From: Tetradesmus obliquus
Lineage: Eukaryota; Chlorophyta; Chlorophyceae; Sphaeropleales; Scenedesmaceae
Assembly (NCBI GenBank): GCA_030272155.1
Contig: CP126191.1
Coordinates: 890,501 to 954,500 of the forward strand
DNA length: 64,000 bases
Direction: 5' to 3'
Of this stretch, positions 10,301 to 19,851 are shown in pieces (position 1 is the stretch's first letter; every line of letters starts with the position of its first letter). The notes under the pieces are model-generated. The model was not told the origin of the DNA and did not search any database. It saw only the letters and a program-made list of their open reading frames with translations. The position numbers were made by a program, and so were the translations under genes.

Positions 10301-13044
10301 CGCTGAGGGAGCCGCCATACACGGTGAAATCCTGGCTGTACACAAACACAGGCCTGCCGGCAATGAGGCCGCTGCCTGCACAGCAGCAGTGACAGGTGGC
10401 AGCAACGCGTAAGGACGGTTCCCTCTTGGCTGTGGATGAACATCCACCTGCCGGCAATGAGGCTGCTGCCCACAACAGGCATGGTGCAGTTTTAAAAACC
10501 TGAAGCGTGCTTGGACTGCATGAAAACAGCATGGCAGATCTTGGCGGCGTGGCTCTCGCTGACGGAGCCGCCATAGACGGTGGAATCCTGGCTGTACACA
10601 AACACGGGCCTGCCGGCAATTCAACCACTGCCTGCACAGCAGCAGATGGCGACAGCATAACACGTTATAACAGGCAGCAACAGACGTGCGGCGTGTCTCT
10701 CACTGAGGGAGGCGCCACACACAGTGAGGTGCTGGCTGTACACGAACACTGGCCTGCCGGCAATGAGGCCGCTGCCTGCGAGTATAGAATACAAACAGTG
10801 CAACAAGTGGCAGCCAGGCATGTACACGGGGAAATCCTGGCTGTACACAAACACCGGACGCCCGGCAATGAGGCCGCTGCCTGCACAGCAACAGCATAAC
10901 AATAGCATAAATCTTGAGTACAGGCGTCAGCCAGGCATGCAGCGTGGCTCTTGCTGAGGGAGCCGCCATACACGGTAAAGTCCTGGCTGTGGACAAACAC
11001 CGGCCTGCCCGCGATGAGGCCGCTGCTTGAACACACACAACAATGTAGACAACACATGTTGAAGCGGGTAGCAGCAAACACGTGTCATGGTGAAATCCTG
11101 GCAGTAGACTAACACTGGCCGGCCAGCAATGAGGCCGCTGCCTGCACAGCAGCAAAATGGCGACAGCGTACACATATGATGGCTTGCGTGGAGGTGCGTA
11201 GCTATGCATTTACCCCAGTTCCGCAGATTCAGCTAGCCTGCACTTACCAAATGTTAGGAGTGAAACTGTGATGAGCTGGTGATGGATATAATCTACTAGA
11301 TTTGTGTACACAGATCTAGTGGATTGTATATATCACGAGCCCATCTCAGTTTCACACCTAACAGCTCGGTAGTGCTGCAATCATAGTTTCACTCCCGACA
11401 GCTCATCATAGCTTCACTCCTAGCAGCTTGGCAGCGCTGCATTGCACCTGGCTGCACCTGCTGACAGCCCTGCCGTACATCGTGGCTGCACTTGCGGACA
11501 GCCCTGCCGTATATCAACCACCCACTTTCCAGTTGTTGCAATGGTCTCACAACACGCATGTACAACCCTGGACATGCCGCAATGCTGCCAGTGCTGAAGC
11601 CAAATCTGTCCATGCCAATGTCCACCCAAACTCTGCCTGCCGTACCACGCATGTTACAAAACACCACGCACATGTTACATAACACCCCGCACCTGTTACA
11701 ACACCATCGCCGCTGAAGCTGGTCTTGTCCATGCCAAACATTACCCAAACACTGCTTATGTTGTAACAGCATTCACCTGTTACGAAGCCGTTGCCGCTGA
11801 AGCTGGTCTTGTCCACGCCAAAGCCCCAAAAAACCCTGCTTGCCTTACCACACATGCTATGCGACTGTTATATAACACACTCCGCACCTGTTATAACGCC
11901 GTCGCCGCTGAAGCTGGTCTTGTCCATGCCAAAGTCCCTGCAGCGGTGCTCCACAAAGGTGCCACTCTCCAGGAAGCTCCCCGGGTCAAGCAGCACGCTC
12001 AGCCGCTCCCTTGCTGTTAGCTTGCCCTTCTTGTGCTGCACCTGGATGCGCTTCTCGCCGCCACCCTGCAGGCAGTTGCGAGAAGAAAAGTGTGTGTAGG
12101 GTGTTTACATGTGTGTGTACAGATTTGCTGTCAGCTTGCCCTTCTTGTGCTGCACCTGGATGCGCTTCTCGCCGCCACCCTGCAGGCAGTTGTGGGTGAA
12201 ATATGTGTTTAGGGTGTGTGTTTGCATGATTGCAGTTAGCTTGCCCTTCTTGTGCTGCACCTGGATGCGCTTCTCACCACCGCCCTGCAGGCGCATTTGC
12301 AAAAACAGTGTGTTTAGGGTGTGTGTTTGCAGGCATGCTGTCAGCTTGCCTTTCTTGTGCTGCACCTGGATGCGCTTCTCGCCGCCACCCTGCAGGCAGT
12401 TGCGAGGAGGATGTTGTTATGTGTCTGTGTGCAGAGTTGAAGGGTGCACCTGGGACGTGCTCGCTGCTGATATGCGGGGGAAGTGCAGCTGAGCTGCTGC
12501 TGGCTGGCAGGCCGGTTGCTTTCGCTGCATAAGTTTCTGTTTCTGAGCTCTTGCAGTGTAGTGGCCTGGATGCGCACATGCATGTTGGTGAACGCATGCC
12601 CGTGTGCTTAGCAATCCATGCATTACTGCTGGAACTAACGTTGTAACTGCCAGTCATGCAAGGATACAGGTTTCACCACCTGCACATGACAGCACATTTG
12701 CTTGCGCTGACTAGGCATGCGCCTGCTGCGCTACTGCTGCTGCTTGCCTGGACATGCACAGCTTACAAAACAGCTGTGCAGCAGATGTAAAAACCGTTCG
12801 ACTACCCTGAGATACTTACCAGCATGGCCTTTTGCCGGATAGCTTCGATTTTCTCCAGCCTAGGATCCTTGTGCTCCCTGTCTCTGGAGTCGGGCAGTTC
12901 ATCGTCGTCTGAGATTGCGGAGTGCTGATACCGCACATGCAGCGCGCTTACAGACGATGCTATTAGTTTTGGCAGCCCACTGCTGCCCAGTGCTGCAAGC
13001 ACAGAGTGCGAGAGGGGCAGGAGTGACATCGTTTGGCTCAGCAT
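5731..13044 (-). CDS. PCCB: Propionyl-CoA carboxylase beta chain, mitochondrial
   Basis: Carboxyltransferase subunit of biotin-dependent propionyl-CoA carboxylase (propionyl-CoA to methylmalonyl-CoA, mitochondrial matrix). Twelve exons: 13044-12820, 12065-11888, 10375-10181, 9628-9504, 9251-9137, 8802-8718, 8444-8360, 8110-8064, 7686-7540, 7287-7080, 6784-6671, 5907-5731. Together they make 1701 nt, 566 aa, with every phase closing; human PCCB is 539 aa. Residues 1-40 look like a mitochondrial transit peptide. Family landmarks: [20 protein letters not shown] (exon 2), [10 protein letters not shown] (~185-194), [16 protein letters not shown] (~223-238), [11 protein letters not shown] (exon 10), TRKAYGGAY (~456-464), and a C-terminus [10 protein letters not shown] almost identical to animal PCCB. 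The C-terminus and sequence separate it from MCCB. At least eight exon edges are echoed in flanking introns or 3' flank. The matching alpha (biotin) subunit is not in this window. Confidence 0.96.
6045..6220 (-). repeat. Echoes of PCCB exon 12 head (2 copies)
   Basis: Two partial copies of intron end plus exon start (GAGGTGGCCGCATA...AAGCTCTACACGCCGCTG sense) lie upstream of the real exon 12 (5907): about 6045-6085 and about 6170-6215. The nearer copy keeps its TTGCAGGAGGTGGCC acceptor; the farther one is clearly decayed. Confidence 0.85.
6480..6585 (-). repeat. Echo of PCCB exon 11 tail
   Basis: A copy of the last ~45 nt of exon 11 with its donor (GGACAAG then GTGAGACG) ends at 6543, 128 bp downstream of the real donor at 6671. 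A weaker trace may follow near 6500. Confidence 0.82.
9650..9985 (-). repeat. Echoes of PCCB exon 4 head (3 copies)
   Basis: Copies of acceptor plus the start of exon 4 (GCTACACCGAAGTGTTCCAG sense, reaching about the ISCILGP codons) lie upstream of the real exon (9628), at about 9660-9745, 9785-9855 and 9895-9980. Two keep a TGCAGGCTAC acceptor; the middle one has lost more sequence. Confidence 0.9.
10065..10160 (-). repeat. Echo of PCCB exon 3 tail, with donor
   Basis: A copy of the last ~65 nt of exon 3 ([20 protein letters not shown]) ends with a GTGAGC donor at 10065, 116 bp downstream of the real one (10181). It begins beside a telomere-like tract, and the TTTTAG preceding it could serve as an acceptor. 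Swapped bases turn SGG into GGA, so if spliced in it would duplicate and alter the oxyanion-hole region. Confidence 0.83.
10141..10176. repeat. Telomere-like interstitial tract
   Basis: CCCTAAAACC followed by AAACCTAAAACCTAAAACTC: one perfect CCCTAAAA (Chlamydomonas-type TTTTAGGG repeat on the other strand) and several one-base-short relatives, sitting exactly at the junction between the real PCCB exon 3 donor and its echo. Confidence 0.55.
10430..11150 (-). repeat. Echo array of PCCB exon 3 head (6 copies)
   Basis: Six partial copies of acceptor plus exon 3 start (GCAGCGGCCTCATTGCCGGC sense) lie upstream of the real exon start at 10375, with starts near 10469, 10631, 10775, 10880, 11026 and 11141. 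Copy lengths differ: the first is only ~35 nt, others reach the SLSESHAAK codons. The copy at 11026 has CAA in place of CAG at the acceptor and the first also lacks CAG; the remainder keep AG. Confidence 0.92.
11253..11362. mobile_element. Foldback MITE-like element
   Basis: A 110-bp near-palindrome. The left arm starts GTTAGGAGTGAAACTG and the right arm ends CAGTTTCACACCTAAC; the inner arms pair through ATCTACTAGAT / GATCTAGTGGAT around a ~10-nt loop with GTGTACAC. No coding capacity. Two further fragments of the terminal motif (TAGTTTCACTCCCGACAGCT at 11385-11404 and a sister at about 11407-11426) lie just to the right. It sits inside PCCB intron 2. Confidence 0.75.
11575..11887 (-). repeat. 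Echoes of PCCB exon 2 tail (3 copies)
   Basis: Three copies of the exon 2 end (GGCATGGACAAGACCAGC, then GACGGCGTTATAACAG and the GTGCGG donor) lie downstream of the real donor at 11888: about 11775-11825, 11700-11740 and 11580-11620. The two nearer copies keep a GT donor after ACAG; the farthest is badly decayed. Confidence 0.9.
12066..12405 (-). repeat. Echo array of PCCB exon 2 head (3 copies)
   Basis: Copies of acceptor plus exon start (CTGCAG, then GGTGGCGGCGAGAAGCGC, sense) start at 12179, 12284 and 12389, upstream of the real start at 12065. Spacings are 114, 105 and 105 bp. Each copy holds ~50-55 nt of exon ([18 protein letters not shown]) and then lapses into a TGTTTAGGGTGTG-type intron stretch. 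All keep CAG. Confidence 0.95.
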
Positions 13045-13621
13045 TGTGCTAGCCTCGGTTGATCTGGCTCGATCTGCACATATGTATTGCTTTATGGCTT
13101 TTTCAAAGCAGCGGGAGGTTGCAACAAAGGCTTGATAGAGTGCTGAGGAGGTTTGAACTTTCGGAGCAGTTCACGGGCACAAAGCAGGCGTACAAATGAG
13201 TGCGTTCGCGTTCGTTACATGTGACCGGCAAACAAGACTTCGTTGTTTTCGACGGCACCACAAAATTACAACAAGTACTCATGTCACAGGTGCCAGCTCA
13301 TGTTGTGCTGACTGGATGACAACCCAGCACTGCCAGCAGTACACCATCACGTGTATCTCGCAACTTGGGGACAAACAGCTGCCCAGGGCTCAACTGCATC
13401 ATCAAACACCTTTTAACAGAAGAGTATCCAGGCGATTTTGACAGCAGTACCAAACCGTGGTCACGGCCGCACTGCCCACTGGGTGGCACCAGCATGAGGC
13501 GTCATTCTGATGTAGCTGGCTAGCAGCACTACATCATGTGCATGATGCACAGTGAGCTGAAGAAGCACCCTCCAAAACATGAGTTAAATAACAATGCTGC
13601 TACCCGCTGCTGCTACCGCTG
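13045..13621. promoter_or_regulatory. PCCB upstream region / UFL1 3' flank
   Basis: No coding sequence seen. The part next to 13044 should carry the PCCB promoter and 5' UTR; the part next to 13621 is the UFL1 3' flank. A TTACA at 13265-13269 (TGTAA on the minus strand) is a candidate UFL1 polyadenylation signal about 350 nt after the stop. Confidence 0.4.
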
Positions 13622-16600
13622 CTACTTGGCTGCCACCGGCTCTATCCCTACCAGCGCCTTCAGCCGGGGCGTCAGCCCGGCTAGCTGCTCCTCTAGCTGC
13701 TGCTGCTGCTGCTGCTGCTCGCCAGCCCCGCTTGACTGCGCCCGCAAGCTCTCAACAACCAGCGCATGGTACTGCTGCATCAGCTCCACCTCAGGCTCCT
13801 GCAAGTGCGGCTGCAGCGCTGCAAGCACGCCGCCAATCGCCCGGCCAGGCGTGTTGACCAGCTTGCCTGCTGCTTTGACCGCAAGCAGCGGCAGCGCCAG
13901 CGCCAGCACTGCCGCAGGCGACTGCTCGGGGGTTAGCAGGCCCAGCAGGCGTGCTTTCTGCTGCACCAGCAGCGCCTTTTCTGACTTTTTGTCGAGGCGC
14001 CGCAGCCGCATGCCACATTCGGCGCCAGCGGCCTCTAGCTGGGACAGCAGCTCCTGCAAGCAGCACAGTGCATCATGAACTGAGCGCCAAGTGCATGTGT
14101 CTGTCTCATCACGGTACCATTCGAGCCATAGCAACGTCGTCATGGGTGCCGCGCCCCACAGGAGCATGTGTCTGTGTCATGTTCTGCATATGAGATGTCG
14201 TTGACGTTGCAGAACCACAATATCTGTGACTTTCATTTGAGCATTGCAGGATGCAAAGGCGCTGTTTCCTTGCTCGCTGCATAGCTCGCAATTGCTGCAT
14301 AGCTTGCAAAGCTTGGAGTGCAAGCCTGCAGTGTTGCAGCTGTAACACCTCTCAACATGCCGCTCCAAAGCCTGTTGTCTAATGTCATCATGCGCGCACC
14401 TGCACATCTGTCCCGCCAACAGCCTCAAGCGCCTTCCCCACCGGCTGCCCCAGCTCCGGCGGCAAACTCTTCGCCAGACCAGCGCGCTCAGCCGGACTAC
14501 TGAAGCTGACCACTGCTGCTGCTGCCGCTGCCGCCTCGCCTGCTGTTGCTGCTGCTGCGGGAGGCTCCTGCTCTCCAAACTCCCACTTGCACCAGCTGAG
14601 CAGGCAGTCCAGCGCATCTGTGCCTGTGCTGCGCAGCAGGTGGCGCTGCATCACTGTCTGCACAGCCTCGTCCGCCTGCAAGCAGCAGCAGCAGCAGCAA
14701 CAGAACGTAAACCAAGTGCACAGCAAACAACGTGATCATCGGCTCAAGCTGCAGCTCGTGTGCTGCGCTGCAAAATGCCACACACACTGAACGTGACTGC
14801 AGATGCCACAGCCCTGCAACACAGACCGACTGCACCAAATCCTGCATGTGCAGCTCCAGCGCTCTGATCCGTCATCTGTGTTTAGAATTACACGTAGTTT
14901 GAGATATAAGCATACTAAGTGCGCGCAACATTATGATCTCAAAACAAACAACCCCGCAGCACCTGCAGCAGCTCGCAGCCGCGCTCGTACAGCTGCAGCA
15001 GCGCAAACGCCTCCTCCAGCGCCTGGCTGTAGAAACATGCGTACTTTGCGCCATAAGCATATCATACGTGTGCTAAACTTCATGCAACCTAAAACAAACA
15101 TATTACGCACCTGCAGCAGCTCGCAGCCGCGCTCGTACAGCTGCAGCAGCGCAAACGCCTCCTCCAGCGCCTGGCTGTAGAAGCGTGCGTACTTTGAGCC
15201 ATAAGCATATCAAATGTGTGCTAAGCTTCATGCAACCTAAACCAAACATCCGCACACACCTGCGGCAGCAGCGCAAACGCCTCCTCCAGCGCGTAGCTGT
15301 AGAAGCATGAATGCTTTGCGCCACAAGCATATCATACGTGTGCTAAACTCAGCTTCACGAAACCTAAAACAAACATATCACACACCTGCAGCAGCTCGCA
15401 GCCGCGCTCGTACAGCTGCAGCAGCGCAAACGCCTCCTCCAGCGCCCGCAGCGCGCCGTCCTTGGCCTTGCGCCGCGCCTCCGCGCCGCTGGTGAACACG
15501 CTGGCCAGGGCTCCCTGGTAGGCCGCCAGCGCTGCGGGGCGGATGGTTTCGGCGATGGCCTTGGCCACGCCGCCGTTGGGGCCTGCAGGGCAGACAGCAC
15601 ACAGGACAGTGTTACAGCAACGACATGGCATGTTTCTTCCAAGCAGACACCAGGCACGCAATTTGATGCTTGTGCTACCAGGCTGTTTGCAGCAGCTGCT
15701 GCACGCTGCCACTGCATGATGGTTTGACACGCTCTCCTGGTTGCTTGGCTGCGGCAGTGCTTGCTGATGTTGAACGAGCTGTAGCTGTGGCTGTGCATCG
15801 GCTGTGCTGCCCAGACTAGACGCTTCGTCTCACCTGCAACTCCAACATACATTCCACATGTCTGGCTGCAACAGTGCTTGCAAATGGTAGAAGCAGAGCT
15901 GTGGCTGTGCATTGATTGTGCTGCCCAGATAAATGTTTGTAGATAAGTTTTGTAAAAGCTCACCTGCATCCTCCATGTCAGGGTGCAGCTCCAGCACAAG
16001 CTCCGTCAGCGCAGACACGCTCAGCGCAGAGCCGCCATTGTCAGCAGCAGCAGCAGCAGCGCCCTTGCTGCCGCCCTTGCTGCCGCTTCCGCTGCTGCTG
16101 CTGCCTGCTGGCTTGCCGCCTTTTGCTGCTGCGGCCTTGCTGCCGCCCTTGGCTGCCTTCTTGCCTTTTTTGCTGCCCATGCTCCAGTCGTCATCGCTGT
16201 CGTCATCCTGCAACGGTGTTCAGATGAAACCAGCACGCACACAGTACAGCGTAACCAGTGACATCCAAGCGAAATAATGACCCAAAAGCGAAACATGTGA
16301 ATATACGCCAGCCGATAACTAGAAAGAACTGCAGGCTTGCACCGGCAAATGATGGTGGGGACAACAGAACAGAACAATCTGGACCATTAAACAGGCACAG
16401 CACACAGTTGTGTGCAGCGGCAGGCGGGAACATGCCTGCAGGCTGCATTTCTGCAAACACTTGTGATGGCTCGCCAGCAATACACACCTTGGATGCTGCT
16501 GCCTTCTTGCCGCCAGCGCCTGACTTGCTGGCGTCTGCCGCACTGCTGCCGCTGTTGCTGGGTGGTGCTGCTGCTGCTGCTGCTGCATGCTTGCGCTCCG

Positions 16601-19402
16601 CTGCTGCCTTGTCTGCGGCCTGCTTCGCAAGCACCTCTGCTCGCTCCCTGGCTGCTGCTATGATCAGCGCACTGACAACGCAGGTGGACGCCAGCACCTA
16701 CAAGCAGAGAAGGGTATGCATGTCAGTCATGTGAGCACACACAATGACCTCAAAACGGCTGCGGTGGGAACCAGCTTGTGCGACGGAGACAGCTCGACAA
16801 GCAGCCAGGTGGCCAGTACAACACAGGCCAGCCATGCATGGCTCCTTGCTGCTGCCTGCGCACAGCACAGCCCAACCCATAAAAACTGCGCCTTGCACTG
16901 GCACACAGCTTACAACACCTGCATGCTGGTGCTGCTGCTGCCCACAGCCCACCTGCCCTCTCCGGCCGTCTTCTTCCAGCCCCAGCCCGCCGCACTTGGC
17001 CAGCAGCTGCGCCACGTCCTGCAGCGCCAGCGAGGGGGGCAGCACAGTGGCAACGTCCAGCCAGGCCCCGTTGCGCAGCGCCTCGTCGACAGCAGCCTCT
17101 GCCTGAGACACAACTGACGGGGACACGTACACTGCAGCCAGTTGTTTTGATGGGGTGGCAGCAGCAGCAGCAGCAGCAGGAGCAGCAGCAGCAGCAGCAG
17201 AAGCAATGCAAGCGTCAGCAGGGCACTGACAGCTGGGCACTGACAGCTGAAGCTTTGCAGGAGTGACAGGCAGGTCCATTTGTGCAGTGCTGAGATCCTC
17301 ATGTGAGCTGCCATGCTGCTGCAGGCGGACACTTGGAATAACACCAGGCACTGATGAGCAGCTCGTACTATCTGACAGCACGGTGAACTGCAAGTGCTGG
17401 TACGCCATCGGCTCCACTGCTGTGCAGCTGACCAAACGTCGCGGCAGCCATGCCTGCCATGAGCATCTTTCACTCTTTGAATCAAGCGGGATGCATCACA
17501 ATGCTCACCGGACTCTAGCGCCAGGCCTTCAGGGAACGATTGCTTCAGGTACGCCTTCTCATTGCTGATGCCTGCCTTGCGCACCAGCTCATACCCCACC
17601 CAGCCGTTTTGGCGCCAAAACCCAGCCACAGCGCCCTGCTGCGCAGCAGTGTGCACACTCGGCACCCAGCTGCCACCTCCTCCTTTTGTGCTGCCTTTCA
17701 CTGCTCCTTCAGCTAGCAGCTCCTCCACCAGTTGACTAACCATGCTGTTACTGCTGGCGAAGCTGTCCAAGCCCAGGTCTTTGACCAGGCTGGTCAACGC
17801 AACCGGCGCCGCTGTGCCGCGCAGCGCGCCGCGCAGCTGCGCCTTGATGTTGCGCACGTAGGCTGGTGTATACAGCAGGCCTGCATCTAGCTTGCCTGAG
17901 ATGGTGCTGCCCATGCGGCTGCTGACTGTGCTGCGCAGCAGCTCCGTGTTGAGGCTATAAGTGACCGCTAGGTCAGCCATGCTAAGCACGCCAGATTCCT
18001 GCAAGCATTCAGGCACAATCATTGCTTGAAAACTGCGGCGCTGTGCAGGAACTTTGAGTTTAGGGCGCTGATTAGGAGGCAGTAGGTGACCGCCAGGTAA
18101 GCAATGCTGAGCACGCCGGATTCCTGCAAGCACAGCACACAATGCATGTCTTTTTATGTGCGGCGCTCTGTAGAAACTCCCAACTGGTGTTGGGGCTATA
18201 GGTGACCGCCAGCTCAGCATGGCTGAGCACACCAGATTCCTGCAAGCACACAGCACAAGTAATGCTTCTGTGTCCATTGCTGGGTATGTTTAGTGCTTGC
18301 TCAACGACATCGCGCGGCTGCTTGTAAAGTGGCCGCCAGGTCAGCCATGCTGAGCACGCCAGACTCCTGCAATCTTTCAAGGCACAATGCTCTCCTTGTG
18401 AGTGTTGGCTGTGTAAGTAGTTCATGTTTGCGACACTGGTGTGCATGCAACCTGATGTAGCTATTGCCAATTTCGAGCAATCATACAATGCTGCTAAAGC
18501 GTTGCTGCCCGACCCTGCCGCCGCCGCCATCTCGGCGCTGCTGCTGCTGCTGCTGCTGCCGCTATGAGCTCCTGCACACCTGCAGCAGGTCGTCTATCTC
18601 TGCTGCCAGCGAGTCGAAGTACTGCGTGGTGATGAGCTCCCCTTGCGCCTCCATGACCTTGCCGGCAGACTCGCTGACGATGAGGGAGGCCTGCAGGGCA
18701 GCAGTAGCAGCAGGTGCACGCAACACAGGCGCAAGCAGGGCATGGGTGCACTGGTAAGCTGTGACGTGTGCTGTGCTGTTCTGGCGGTCGTCCTGCAGGG
18801 AACAGAGCTGGCGTGGTGCAGCTGCCACTTATGCTGCTGCTGTCTACCATTATAAGCACGTAGTCTACCTCAGATTATAGGCAGGTTCTATTGAACTGCG
18901 CTATGACGGAATACGCGCTGGGTGGTCATCTGCTGAGCGTGCTTGCTGCGCTGCACTACCCCACAACAGAGCATGCGCTAGCTGCCAAGCGGCACTGCAA
19001 GCGCGTGCAGGTTACATGGAAGGTGTTGGTGTACTGCTAGCTCCCTGACAGCACGCAGTAGGATTTGGTTCTGCGGTGCTGCTGCTGCTGTCGCGGGTGG
19101 TTACAACTGACACCCACCTGCTTCTCACAGTGCGCCAGGTCCACCCCGACCAGAGCAGGCAGCTCAGTAAGCTCCAGGCGGCCACCAGCTTGCCGCAGAG
19201 CTGTTTGGATATCCACCTTGAGCCTGTCTGTGGTGATGTACTCCTTTCCATTGATGGTGTGCAGCAGCTCATCGCCAAACACGCCCAGCTGTTTCAGCTT
19301 GATGATCAGCTCGACTACATTACGTTCCGAAAGCCTAACAGACGATTTCTTTTCCTGCGTGGTCTGCAAGGCAGACAGCAGCGAGGAAATGTCCATGTCC
19401 AT
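13622..19402 (-). CDS. UFL1: E3 UFM1-protein ligase 1
   Basis: Ligase that transfers the ubiquitin-like modifier UFM1 to targets such as ribosomal protein uL24 at the ER (known role of the family). Nine exons: 19402-19118, 18690-18580, 17998-17509, 17131-16953, 16697-16488, 16207-15964, 15582-15386, 14675-14400, 14053-13622. They total 2424 nt, 807 aa (human 794), with all phases closing. Landmarks along human UFL1: RLSERNVVELIIKL and GKEYITTDRL (N-terminal winged helix), AEIDDLLQESG then LAVTYSLNTELL, RQNGWVGYELVRKAG, EALRNGAWLDVATVLPPSL, an acidic/Lys linker (DDDSDDDWSMGSKKGKK), and a helical C-terminal half. The start MDMDISS was chosen because in-frame sequence upstream does not look like UFL1; a second in-frame Met lies two codons in. 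Ala/Ser-rich stretches replace less conserved linkers. Exon 3 head and exon 7 tail are echoed. Confidence 0.93.
14950..15310 (-). repeat. Echo array of UFL1 exon 7 tail (3 copies)
   Basis: Copies of the exon 7 end (GAGGAGGCGTTTGCGCTGCT...CTGCAG, then the GTGTGT/GTGCGT donor) end at 15260, 15111 and 14963, downstream of the real donor at 15386; spacings 126, 149 and 148 bp. Each carries ~50-65 nt of exon (EEAFALLQLYERGCELLQ) plus the same intron start. All keep a GT. Confidence 0.94.
18058..18370 (-). repeat. Echo array of UFL1 exon 3 head (3 copies)
   Basis: Copies of TGCAG plus GAATCTGGCGTGCTTAGC (ESGVLSMADLAVTYSLNT) start at 18123, 18239 and 18366, upstream of the real exon start at 17998; spacings 125, 116 and 127 bp. 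All keep the CAG acceptor. The farthest retains the shortest exon piece. Confidence 0.94.
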
Positions 19403-19851
19403 GATGGCGTAAATGCCTCGTTTGGCCGTACTACAATGTCCCAAACGTTTCAATACGCACGAAAGATGGTTCAAGACCCTTTACGGCATCAACAAGGCTG
19501 TTGCTGCCCCGTGCACTACAGCAGCAACTGACTCCAGAGTCGGTTGGGCAGCAGCTGAAGCTGAAGTGAACTTCGAAACCACTCAACGTTTTAGGATCTT
19601 CAACTTTCACGTGATTGCCACTTCAAGTGATGCGATTGTGTGTGGCTTGGGTTTGTCTTTTGCCATGTCATCCAGGAACGCTGCGATTAGACGTGTGCAG
19701 CGCTGTTTAAAGGCGCAAGCAGGTCTGGTGACAGCACTGACATGTATAAAACGTTATAAAGCATTCATCACAACCTACCTTTACCGTTTACGAAAGCTTC
19801 AGTTCAGCAGCACGACAGCATCTCTTCCGCTGGTCTTTGCAAGCGCTCGCA
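19403..19851. promoter_or_regulatory. Divergent promoter of UFL1 and the DUF3700 gene
   Basis: A 449-bp gap separates the start codons of UFL1 (-) and the DUF3700-like gene (+). It contains TATA-like TGTATAAAACGTTATAAAGC at about 19743-19762, roughly 100 bp before the plus-strand ATG. No exon echo is visible. Confidence 0.5.
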
